A stretch of 13,438 nt of DNA, from NCBI GenBank assembly GCA_017883485.1, contig JADGNM010000022.1:1-13438 (forward strand), written 5' to 3'. This document shows, in pieces, positions 1 through 5,741 of the stretch; position 1 is the stretch's first letter, and each line of letters starts with the position of its first letter. The notes beneath the pieces are model-generated. The model saw only the letters and a program-made list of their open reading frames with translations, was not told where the DNA came from and did not search any database. Made by a program: the position numbers and the translations under genes. This DNA is from Methanosarcina sp. GTDB taxonomy: Archaea > Halobacteriota > Methanosarcinia > Methanosarcinales > Methanosarcinaceae.

Positions 1-34
1 ATGAATCTTTTCCGTTCCTGGGTCGTATTAACAC
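1..34 (-). CDS. Possible 5' end of a divergent gene cut by the left edge
   Basis: On the minus strand a perfect Shine-Dalgarno AGGAGGT (plus positions 45-51) lies 10 nt upstream of a GTG at 34-32. From there the frame is open for 11 codons (VLIRPRNGKDS) to the window edge. A TATA-like AAATTATAAC lies further upstream at about 71-80. A better spaced ATG at 38 stops after three codons. Too little sequence is visible to identify a product, and the start codon is uncertain. This is a weak call based on the ribosome binding site alone. Confidence 0.25.
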   Translation of the reverse strand, partial: MLIRPRNGKDS

Positions 35-222
35 CTCATTTACTACCTCCTATATGTACGAAACAAATGTTATAATTTTAGTGTGACCTGAATCTGAGAC
101 GTTGCAGAATCCAGAAACCACTGGCAATAGATAACGAAAATTGACTGGAATAATATATTTAGAAAATAAATAATATGGGGGGATAGAACCAAAAAGCTAA
201 AAAACTGTCTGAATAGAAAAAA

Positions 223-282
223 ACAGGTTAAGTTTAGACAGGTTAAGTCTAGACAGGTTAAATCTAGACAGGCTAGATTTTT
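223..282. repeat. 15-bp tandem repeat, three clear copies plus a decayed one
   Basis: The unit ACAGGTTAAGTYTAG occurs at 223-237, 238-252 and 253-267 with one or two changes between copies. It is followed by a degenerate copy from 268 that carries a longer T run. There are no spacers, so it is not a CRISPR array. It lies upstream of the DUF6325-type gene, where it could be a repeated protein-binding site or simply a slippage product. Each copy contains TCTAG or TTTAG, so the array also holds short CTAGA-type palindromes. Confidence 0.8.
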
Positions 283-298
283 CTAGATAACATAGAAT

Positions 299-311
299 TA
301 AATTTATAATT
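299..311 (+). promoter_or_regulatory. TATA-like box upstream of the DUF6325-type gene
   Basis: AATTTATAAT at 301-310 resembles an archaeal TATA box and lies just after the 15-bp repeat array. If used, it would give a 5' untranslated region of about 140 nt before the ATG at 475. No closer box is convincing. Assignment is by sequence resemblance only. Confidence 0.3.
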
Positions 312-474
312 TCAGCTTAAATACTATTTTTGGGACAGGCTTCATGGAATAACAAAATAGCTTTCGTATCGAAAATGTTTCAAAGTAAAACAATGAAATT
401 TACATTGATTTCGTAAATTCTGCTGTAACTAAAGTAGAGGGCAGCAGGAAAAACTTCAATTGGGGGACAAATTA

Positions 475-951
475 ATGAAGGAAATAACTTATGGACCGAT
501 ACAGCTCTTAGTTTTCGTATTTGAGAATCCGGATTTCAATGGTCAGATCCGCCTTGAACTCGATTCGGTCATAGAAAAAGGTATCGTCCGACTTATTGAT
601 CTTTTGTTTCTCTGGAAGGACAGAGATGGAAGTGTTGTTTCTATGGCTGCAACGGAACTGGACGAAAAAGAGAGAATAGACTTCGGCGCTTTCATAGGCG
701 GACTCATAGGGTTCGGCGCTTATGGTAAAGAGGGAGCTGTGGCAGGTATGGAGGCAGGAGCCCTGGTAGCCGCCCTGGAGAATTACGGCATTACAGACAA
801 AGATATTCTTGAGATAACCGAGGCTATCCCTGAAAATACAGCTGTTGCTATTTTTATAATCGAACACTTATGGGCAAAAAATCTCAATCAAGCGATTAGT
901 GAAGCGGGAGGGATACTGATCTCACAGGGAATCTTAAGCCTGAACTACTAA
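475..951 (+). CDS. DUF6325-type protein, C-terminus lost to a frameshift
   Basis: The sequence matches my recollection of the DUF6325 family: an N-terminal YGPIQLLVFVFENPDFNGQI block, then IVRLIDLLFLWKDRDGS, a Gly/Ala-rich middle (GAFIGGLIGFGAYGKEGAVAG) and AIFIIEHLWAKNLNQAISEAGG. The family is small, usually about 140-170 residues, and has no established function. The glycine-rich segment could be membrane-associated, but no clean transmembrane helix is obvious. I prefer ATG 475 (158 aa) because GGGGGA at 462-467 sits at Shine-Dalgarno distance; TTG 460 is an alternative in-frame start. As read, the protein ends ILSLNY. One base earlier in phase the sequence continues PELLTLVGKEFAEAAKSAE and stops at 1007, which fits the family C-terminus much better. 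The gene therefore appears to have lost one base near 937-941. It stands alone, with no operon partner visible. Confidence 0.8.
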   Translation: MKEITYGPIQLLVFVFENPDFNGQIRLELDSVIEKGIVRLIDLLFLWKDRDGSVVSMAATELDEKERIDFGAFIGGLIGFGAYGKEGAVAGMEAGALVAALENYGITDKDILEITEAIPENTAVAIFIIEHLWAKNLNQAISEAGGILISQGILSLNY

Positions 952-1007
952 CTTTAGTTGGAAAAGAATTTGCCGAAGCAGCTAAGTCTGCTGAGGACGT
1001 GAGGTAA
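939..1007 (+). other. Out-of-frame C-terminal tail of the DUF6325-type gene
   Basis: Reading codons from 939 gives PELLTLVGKEFAEAAKSAED followed by VR and a TAA stop at 1005-1007. This amphipathic helical tail looks like the natural end of the protein encoded at 475. Restoring a single C in the AGCCT at 937-941 (to AGCCCT) would join ...ILIS QGILS directly to PELL. The missing base could be a real mutation or a sequencing or assembly error. No classical X XXY YYZ slippery heptamer is present, so programmed frameshifting is not supported. Confidence 0.75.
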
Positions 1008-1238
1008 TAAAAGAAAAAGGATATTGCAGTGTAATATATGATACAAGAGCCTTAAAAACTATATTTTATACTATGCTCCAAAATTTAGTATTTTTACTTT
1101 TATTTTGGTTAATTAATTTTAGAACTGAATCATACATAATCTTGAGATGGAAATTACTGCAAAGTCAGGTATTAATAAACCAAATGCACATTGTGTACAT
1201 TGAATAAATAAAGTAACTTGTTGATTTTTCGGATAATG

Positions 1239-1276
1239 AATCATAAATATGATCACAGCTTATGATTAATTTTTTA
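1239..1276 (+). terminator. Hairpin with T-rich tail, possible terminator
   Basis: AATCATAA (1239-1246) and TTATGATT (1260-1267) form a perfect 8-bp stem with a 13-nt loop, followed by AATTTTTTAA. The shape is that of an intrinsic terminator for plus-strand transcription coming from the DUF6325-type gene. The stem is all A/T apart from one G-C pair, so it is weak. Function is inferred. Confidence 0.35.
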
Positions 1277-1303
1277 ACTCTTTTGCAGATATTTATTATG
1301 AAA

Positions 1304-1314
1304 GATTTATATTC
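1304..1314 (+). promoter_or_regulatory. Candidate TATA box of the archaellin operon
   Basis: GATTTATATTC at 1304-1314 resembles an archaeal TATA box. A transcript starting about 25 nt downstream, near 1335-1345, would include the entire inverted-repeat leader that begins at 1361. Other AT-rich boxes nearby (for example around 1324-1343) are possible. Confidence 0.35.
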
Positions 1315-1360
1315 TAATCAATGATATTATATTCGTATTATAATAGTCACGTATCCAAAA

Positions 1361-1498
1361 GGGTCTTGCATGGGAGTTATTGATTATTCTGGAAAAAATG
1401 GAGCCATCCCTCGCTTTTGAGGAAAACGTATAGAAACGTATAGATATGCTTATGCTTACGGTTTTCGATAGCTCACATCAAGACCCGAAAAAAGGTGA
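1361..1498 (+). ncRNA. Possible structured 5' leader of the archaellin operon
   Basis: GGGTCTTG (1361-1368) is the exact reverse complement of CAAGACCC (1479-1486), so the leader could close on itself about 8 nt before the Shine-Dalgarno GGTGA (1494-1498). Inside, GAAAACGTA (1422-1430) can pair with TACgGTTTTC (1457-1466, one bulged G), and CCTC (1409-1412) with GAGG (1419-1422); these last two are mutually exclusive at one base. The inner stem encloses part of a 10-bp direct repeat AAACGTATAG (1424-1433, 1434-1443) and a TATGCT duplication (1445-1456). Nested pairing next to the ribosome binding site suggests translational control, but I recognise no known riboswitch class. The RNA fold has not been computed. 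Confidence 0.35.
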
Positions 1499-1504
1499 TT
1501 TATC

Positions 1505-2110
1505 ATGTGGGGTAGATTTTTAAATAACGAAAAGGGGTTTACGGGGCTTGAAGCAGCAATTGTGCTGATAGCTTTTGTTGTCGTAGCTGCAGTATTCAGT
1601 TACGTCATGTTGGGAGCGGGATTCTTTACAACCCAGAAAAGCCAGGAAGTTGTGCACACCGGTGTAGCGCAGGCAAGTAGCAGTATTGCACCTTCCGGAG
1701 ATGTGATTGTCGAATCAACAGCAAACGGCACGGCAGGGAAGATTACATTTTATCTAACTAATACTGCTAGTGGAACATCTGTAGATTTGGATAAGGCCGT
1801 ACTTACCTACACAGATAATGATGATTTCCTGTCGCGGCAATATGGTGGTAATGGACCGGGTACAGGAACGCAAGGATGGGATTATTCTGCTATAATTTAG
1901 GAACCTAATCATAACGATAACCTGCTTGAATCGGGCGAAAAATATAGGATAGACGTCGATTTGACCGGTTCCGGGGTCAATGCCGCTTCACTACCTGGAT
2001 TAAACGAAAAAGTCAATATCGAGTTCAAGCCATCAGAGGGTGCAGTCCTCGGTCTTTCTAAAACGATGCCACCTGCACTTACTGTGGGCTCATTTTATAC
2101 GGTTTACTGA
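1505..2110 (+). CDS. flaB: Archaellin (archaeal flagellin) with in-frame TAG at codon 132
   Basis: Archaellins are the filament subunits of the archaellum and are processed by the prepilin peptidase FlaK/PibD. The class III signal peptide is MWGRFLNNEKG; cleavage is expected after Gly11, leaving FTGLEAAIVLIAFVVVAAVF as the hydrophobic assembly helix (residues 12-31). Residues 10-60 match the next gene except Y33 versus C33. N74-G-T is a possible N-glycosylation site. ATG 1505 follows GGTGA at 1494-1498. The ordinary reading stops at TAG 1898-1900 (131 aa). The same frame stays open for 69 more codons to TGA 2108-2110 (201 codons in all, close to the neighbour's 192). Its tail (VNIEFKPSEGA...KTMPPAL) aligns with the neighbour's (FQIEIKPPQGA...KAPPAI), so 1901-2110 is genuine archaellin sequence. 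Only 11 bp then separates the two genes. Either TAG is read as pyrrolysine or it is a recent nonsense mutation; the sequence cannot decide. Confidence 0.85.
1898..1900 (+). other. In-frame amber codon inside the archaellin gene
   Basis: The codons around it read TCT GCT ATA ATT TAG GAA CCT AAT, giving SAII-stop-EPN in the surface-exposed domain of the archaellin. A single base change from AAG, CAG, GAG, TTG, TCG, TGG or TAT/TAC would create it. In Methanosarcina, UAG can be decoded as pyrrolysine by PylT/PylS, so full-length product is possible. The 69 codons after it contain no frameshift or further stop. Confidence 0.9.
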
Positions 2111-2121
2111 GGTGATCTGTA

Positions 2122-2700
2122 ATGTGGAACAAATTCGTGAAAGATGAAAAGGGTTTTACTGGACTTGAAGCAGCAATTGTCCTGATAGCCTTCGTTGTGG
2201 TGGCTGCGGTTTTCAGTTGCGTCATGCTTGGAGCAGGTTTTTTCACAACCCAGAAGAGCCAGGAAGTTGTGCATACGGGGGTGGCGCAGGCAAGCAGTAG
2301 CGTTGAATTGAGTGGAGATGCAATCGCCCGCGGTGACACTGTTGCTAAAAATATTGTAAATGTTACCATGTTCTTGCAATTGACTTCAGGAGGTTCGTCA
2401 GTTGATATGAATAGAACTCTTATAGTCTATTCATCTCCAAGGGTAGTACCAAAAGATTTAACAAATGACGCTACTGCCGATGCTAACAGCTTCCAGATAG
2501 TGCGTATATATAATGATGCTAATGGTAATTCCCTCATTGACAAGACTGAGACATTTGAAGTATTGGTTCAAGTAAATGCTCTTGATACTGTAGGGCCTAA
2601 CCAGGAATTCCAGATTGAAATCAAACCTCCTCAGGGAGCAACCTATACAGTTCACAGGAAAGCACCACCAGCAATCAGTACAATAATGACACTCGTATGA
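2122..2700 (+). CDS. flaB: Archaellin (archaeal flagellin), second copy
   Basis: This is an intact 192-residue archaellin and filament subunit. It has the signal peptide MWNKFVKDEKG, with predicted cleavage after Gly11, and the conserved helix FTGLEAAIVLIAFVVVAAVF. Residues 10-60 are the same as in the preceding gene apart from C33. The outer domain (from about residue 61) has diverged strongly and carries N80-V-T and N97-R-T as possible N-glycosylation sites. Codons in the conserved block differ at synonymous positions between the two copies, so protein-level selection rather than recent gene conversion keeps it alike. A GGTGAT Shine-Dalgarno at 2111-2116 precedes ATG 2122, directly after the TGA of the first gene, so the pair is probably co-transcribed. 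No archaellum motor, platform or accessory gene follows; the next gene is convergent. Confidence 0.93.
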   Translation: MWNKFVKDEKGFTGLEAAIVLIAFVVVAAVFSCVMLGAGFFTTQKSQEVVHTGVAQASSSVELSGDAIARGDTVAKNIVNVTMFLQLTSGGSSVDMNRTLIVYSSPRVVPKDLTNDATADANSFQIVRIYNDANGNSLIDKTETFEVLVQVNALDTVGPNQEFQIEIKPPQGATYTVHRKAPPAISTIMTLV

Positions 2701-2706
2701 GTGCCA

Positions 2707-2723
2707 TTGTTTTTAATTTTTTA
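2707..2723 (+). terminator. Oligo(T) terminator after the archaellin genes
   Basis: TTGTTTTTAATTTTTTA begins a few bases after the TGA of the second archaellin gene. It resembles the oligo(T) terminators typical of archaea. No strong hairpin precedes it. Confidence 0.5.
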
Positions 2724-2732
2724 GTGTTGTAG

Positions 2733-2780
2733 TTTTGGGTCGTGAAGGAAGTTATTGAAAAAAGCATTATGACCCTAAAA
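2733..2780. terminator. Imperfect inverted repeat between converging genes
   Basis: TTTTGGGTC (2733-2741) pairs with GACCCtAAAA (2771-2780, one bulged T) around a 29-nt loop. It lies between the convergent archaellin and peptidase genes. An A run at 2758-2764 gives a T run on the minus strand. A bidirectional terminator is plausible, though the loop is long. Confidence 0.35.
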
Positions 2781-2831
2781 TTGGACAAATCTTGTCAGCA
2801 AATCGTCCTTCAAAGCTGTGGCAATAGTAAA

Positions 2832-4352
2832 TCAGCAATAACTTTTTAGCAGGTTTGTCAGGAAAATCCAGATTTTTTCAATCGAAGGAATAAAAATTCT
2901 TTCTGCCGGACAATGGGGATATTTGATTGTCGGCCCAAAGGAAATCATTTCCATACCAGCGCATTTTGAGCCGATTATTCCGCATTCGAGCCCTGCATGC
3001 ACGACTTCTACTCTCGGCTCTTCTCCAAAAGTTTCCGTGTAAACTTGCCTGCATTTCGAAAGCAGCCCGGATTCAAGATCAGGTTCCCAGGCGGGATACC
3101 CGGGCTCATGCTCAACCTGCGCTCCTGCCAGTTTTGCCACGGCATCTACCTTTCCGGTAATTTCAGACAACCTGGAAGTAATAGAGCTGCGCTGGCTTAA
3201 TAGAATTTTTACTTCATTTTCCTCTGTTCTCATGGTCGCCAGGTTATTTGAGACTTCTACGAGCCCGGGAATAGTATCCGACATCCTGTTAACTCCATGA
3301 GGCAGTCCCAGGAGCAGCTTTATTAACTTTTCTTCTGTCGCTGCAGAAAAGATCTTTTCATGAGGAAATTCCTTTCCGGGTATTATGTTGTCTGCAATTT
3401 TAAAAACTTCTCTTTTGTCTGTTTCGGTGAGATTCAGAACCAGTCCAGGGTCTGTTTTTGCATATTCAGCCTGGAGCATCTTCCAGAGTCGAAAAGTTAT
3501 TTCTTCAGCCTCTGCAGCTTTTTCCCTCTTAAGCACAACAAATGCCTCTGCCATATTTGGGATTGCATTATGGACACTGCCTCCACTCAGCAGCACAGGT
3601 CTGATATTTTCTGTGCCAATCTTCTCCCTCAGCCTATCAAGTGTCCGGGCGAGCAGCTGAATTCCGTTTGCCCTTTGCCGGTTAATCTCAATCCCTGAAT
3701 GTCCACCTTCCAGCCCTTCGACTGAGAGCCTGAAAAATCCGAACGAGTTTCTTTTTTCGCTGGAAAGTATCTCCCACTCGACAGGGAGTGTGATCAATAA
3801 GTTCTGCCCTCCGGCACACCCTACTATGAAAACTCCCTCATCCTCGGAATCCAGGTTCAAGAGCAGCTTTCCTTCAAAGAAACCAGCCTCCAGTCCCCTT
3901 GCCCCTGTTAAGCCTGTCTCCTCATCTACAGTAAAAAGAAGTTCAAGTGGCGGATGTTTGATCTCTCCTTTCTTCCCGGCTTCAGCAAGCGCTAGCCCGA
4001 TTGCAAGCGCGATCCCATTATCTGCCCCGATAGAAGTCCCATCTCCTCTTAACCAGTCCCCATCACAAATGCATTTTATCGGGTCTCTGGAAAAGTCATG
4101 TCCGGAGTCCTTTAATTTCTCACACACCATGTCCATATGCCCCTGCAGAATATGTGTAGGAGAACGTTCATAGCCCTGAGTTGCAGGGATTTTGATAAGG
4201 ACATTGTTTAGTGAATCGGCTTTCACCTCAAAGCTTCTTGACCTCCCCCACTCCTGCAGCCAGATGGAAAGTTTCTCTTCATTTCTTGAGTATCTCGGGA
4301 TCTTATTGATCTCTTCAAAGACTTTGAGTATTTGTTTAGTTTTTGGGTGCAT
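2832..4352 (-). CDS. pepD: Aminoacyl-histidine dipeptidase (PepD type, M20 family)
   Basis: A cytosolic zinc dipeptidase of the M20 family that cleaves Xaa-His and other dipeptides. The 506 residues are close to the usual family length. Metal and catalytic motifs are all present: GHMDM (H72, D74), GADNGIA (D111), DEETG (E144 probable base, E145 ligand), NLDSEDEG (D168), and a late ligand in FGPTIKYPHCPAER (H480). The dimerisation or lid domain begins at GLEGGHSG (213-220) and holds the HNAIPN motif (261-266). The usual HSPDE near the last ligand reads HCPAE here, a mild variation. The start ATG 4352 has only a weak upstream match (TGATC). No N-terminal signal is seen. The gene is a single transcription unit, convergent with the archaellins and downstream of a NUDIX remnant on the same strand. 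Substrate range cannot be read from sequence. Confidence 0.93.
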   Translation of the reverse strand: MHPKTKQILKVFEEINKIPRYSRNEEKLSIWLQEWGRSRSFEVKADSLNNVLIKIPATQGYERSPTHILQGHMDMVCEKLKDSGHDFSRDPIKCICDGDWLRGDGTSIGADNGIALAIGLALAEAGKKGEIKHPPLELLFTVDEETGLTGARGLEAGFFEGKLLLNLDSEDEGVFIVGCAGGQNLLITLPVEWEILSSEKRNSFGFFRLSVEGLEGGHSGIEINRQRANGIQLLARTLDRLREKIGTENIRPVLLSGGSVHNAIPNMAEAFVVLKREKAAEAEEITFRLWKMLQAEYAKTDPGLVLNLTETDKREVFKIADNIIPGKEFPHEKIFSAATEEKLIKLLLGLPHGVNRMSDTIPGLVEVSNNLATMRTEENEVKILLSQRSSITSRLSEITGKVDAVAKLAGAQVEHEPGYPAWEPDLESGLLSKCRQVYTETFGEEPRVEVVHAGLECGIIGSKCAGMEMISFGPTIKYPHCPAERIFIPSIEKIWIFLTNLLKSYC

Positions 4353-4383
4353 GGGAGATCAGCTCATCTTATTCTTGTATTTA

Positions 4384-4652
4384 TCAATTATTTTTAACTT
4401 CCTCCGTTTCCTTTAGCTCGATATAAATTTCCAGTATTTAAAAATCTTCGACTCATGGAACTTAAAAAGGTATCTCACATCATAGGCCCGAAGCCCGGTT
4501 TCTTCTCTGAGTTCTCTAATTGCAGCCTGGATACTTGCTTCTCTTTTCTGCGGTGGTCGTATGCACTGGGAATTTATCTCACCGTCCATAAAATTTTGGG
4601 GTTTTAACTCAACTTTACATGCGGATACAAATTCATATTCGGGATCAATTTA
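4384..4652 (-). pseudogene. Broken NUDIX hydrolase
   Basis: From ATG 4589 the minus strand encodes 58 residues to a TAA at 4415-4413. They include REASIQAAIRELREETGL, which fits the NUDIX signature GX5EX7REUXEEXGU except that the leading Gly is Arg. NUDIX enzymes hydrolyse nucleoside diphosphates linked to another group and are normally 130 residues or more. Here the beta-strands before the box are missing or altered. The frame is also open upstream of the ATG back to a stop at about 4653 (EYEFVSACKVELKPQNF...). Just past the TAA, another frame gives IYIELKETEEVKNN and a stop at 4386-4384, which reads like the next NUDIX strand. A frameshift plus a lost glycine argues for a decaying gene. A small functional protein is less likely. 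Confidence 0.6.
4420..4430 (-). promoter_or_regulatory. Candidate TATA box of the peptidase gene
   Basis: On the minus strand AAATTTATATCG (plus 4419-4430) is a good archaeal TATA-like box about 70 bp before the peptidase ATG. It lies within the decayed end of the NUDIX remnant. This suggests the peptidase has its own promoter rather than relying on the broken gene upstream. Confidence 0.4.
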
Positions 4653-5020
4653 ATCTATATATGAACTCGATTTATATCTACTATTATTAATAACATGCAC
4701 TGTTTCTTTTCTTACACGTATTAATATTATGATTTTGAAAAAATGATGAAGCGGAGAAAGTATTTTCAAGTTTAGCGATACTCCGGTTGCAGGGGAATTC
4801 TAAAAACAGGAGAGATTAAGAACCAGGTCCCGTATCTCCCAAAGTCCTGCAAGGGTATTCAATATAAGGAAATCTGCGACGGGGAGTTGTATGCGCTGAC
4901 ATTTCGTAAGCGTGATCTCAGTCATATATCGTGTGGCTATTGAAAATAGTTTTAATTGTAATCGTTTGATCTTTGTTAATGATGGACGTTATTAATGATG
5001 GACATTATCATCGAAATATC
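4653..5020. other. Spacer with a short TAG-interrupted frame and a 16-bp duplication
   Basis: No recognised gene is present. On the plus strand, 4743-4943 reads ATG ATG AAG... for 66 codons with one in-frame TAG at 4773-4775 (MMKRRKYFQV-stop-RYSGCRGILKTGEIKNQ...). The part after the TAG is richer in G and C than its surroundings, so it may be a decayed coding or repeat sequence. The minus strand over the same stretch is also open for about 40 codons before its own TAG. I recognise neither translation. The right end holds a 16-bp tandem duplication at 4976-5007. Confidence 0.35.
4976..5007. repeat. 16-bp tandem duplication downstream of the methyltransferase
   Basis: TTAATGATGGACGTTA (4976-4991) is followed directly by TTAATGATGGACATTA (4992-5007), with one mismatch. 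It lies 14 bp beyond the stop of the minus-strand methyltransferase gene. It is probably a slippage product, and no function is evident. Confidence 0.75.
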
Positions 5021-5698
5021 TCAATAAATTTTTAACATCGTATTCCCGCCTTTCTGGAACTCGTACGGCACCTTTACTTCAGTCACATTTCGCTTTCCCG
5101 TCTTTAAGAAATCGATCACGTGGTCAACGTATAGTGACCTGTTGGCGTTTACATCCAGCAGCGGAAATATTCTGACCTCATTTGAAACCCTGCACAACTC
5201 CTCCAGTGATCTCAGATGAAACTCCAGCGACAGGTTATCTGTATAGAGGAACAGCAGATGAGAGCATAGTGCCAGGTCGAACTCTTTGTCGCCAAAAGGC
5301 AGTGAGGGAAGTGCATCCGGTATATATCTCTTCTGTATCATGCCTGCTGGAAAATCTTCAAGAAATTTCGCCATAGCAGACATTCTAATCCTTCCAAGCT
5401 CCTCAACTGAACCGATTTCTTGCCAGATGAACTTATCCTGGTTTTTCCGGGTCTGACCAATTACATCATCGTAGGTTTCACAGATTCTCTGTCTGATCTG
5501 ATCAACGCTGAAATGGTAAACAGGATCGACAGATGTGATATTTCCGCCTCGCTCAGTAAGCTCCGCGTTAAAACTTGCCGGGCCATCCCCACACCCCATA
5601 ATCTTTCGTTTGAGGTCGGCAGGTGTCAGGCTGAACATCCTGACATACTCGTCAAAAGACCTTCCCCAGGGCTTGATATCATGATATTCAATTGTCAT
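5021..5698 (-). CDS. SAM-dependent methyltransferase-like protein, substrate unknown
   Basis: A class I Rossmann-fold methyltransferase is suggested by the SAM loop IMGCGDGPASFN (residues 33-44 from the start chosen here), an acidic residue closing the second strand (SVDP, D58), and LPFGDKEFDLALCSHLLFLY (133-152), the usual strand-4 region. The C-terminal half (LEELCRVSNEVRIFPLLDVN) keeps the order of such enzymes, but the substrate is not recognisable. The open frame reaches back to ATG 5734, giving 237 aa. I prefer ATG 5698 (225 aa), because a TATA-like TTATATATG (plus 5732-5740) overlaps the upstream ATG. Transcription from it should begin near 5711, just before MTIEYHDIKPWG. The Shine-Dalgarno is weak (AGAGTAC), consistent with a very short leader. 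The gene stands alone between long AT-rich spacers. Confidence 0.75.
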   Translation of the reverse strand: MTIEYHDIKPWGRSFDEYVRMFSLTPADLKRKIMGCGDGPASFNAELTERGGNITSVDPVYHFSVDQIRQRICETYDDVIGQTRKNQDKFIWQEIGSVEELGRIRMSAMAKFLEDFPAGMIQKRYIPDALPSLPFGDKEFDLALCSHLLFLYTDNLSLEFHLRSLEELCRVSNEVRIFPLLDVNANRSLYVDHVIDFLKTGKRNVTEVKVPYEFQKGGNTMLKIY

Positions 5699-5731
5699 AT
5701 TCTGTACTCTACTGCACATAATTCTACAAAT

Positions 5732-5741
5732 CATATATAAC
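5732..5741 (-). promoter_or_regulatory. TATA box of the methyltransferase gene
   Basis: GTTATATATG on the minus strand is a strong TATA-like sequence. Its position about 38 nt before ATG 5698 would give a leader of roughly 10-15 nt. That supports the shorter start and rules out the longer one if this promoter is used. Confidence 0.45.

Larger units (their letters stand above)
1008..1360. other. AT-rich spacer between the DUF6325-type gene and the archaellin leader
   Basis: No coding frame is supported here. T-rich runs at about 1091-1107 (TTTTTACTTTTATTTTGG) could end the upstream transcript, since archaeal termination commonly uses oligo(T). An inverted repeat AATCATAA (1239-1246) / TTATGATT (1260-1267) is followed by another T run. 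The right end holds a TATA-like box at 1304-1314 that could serve the archaellin operon. Confidence 0.5.

Noticed and set aside
223..282. CRISPR-like array
   Set aside because: The 15-bp units abut directly with no spacers, and no cas gene is present.
508..867. Minus-strand 119-codon open frame
   Set aside because: Antisense to the DUF6325-type gene, which has family-like sequence and a ribosome binding site.
930..960. Programmed -1 frameshifting in the DUF6325-type gene
   Set aside because: No X XXY YYZ slippery heptamer precedes the shift, and no obvious pseudoknot follows. A lost base explains it more simply.
2104..2379. Two overlapping minus-strand frames over the second archaellin
   Set aside because: Both are antisense to the strongly conserved archaellin N-terminus.
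1505..2400. Recent gene conversion between the two archaellins
   Set aside because: The near-identical protein block (residues 10-60) differs at many synonymous positions, so selection on the protein is the better explanation.
3790..4173. Plus-strand 127-codon open frame
   Set aside because: Antisense to the metal-binding half of the peptidase; its Ser/Pro-rich composition is typical of a shadow frame.
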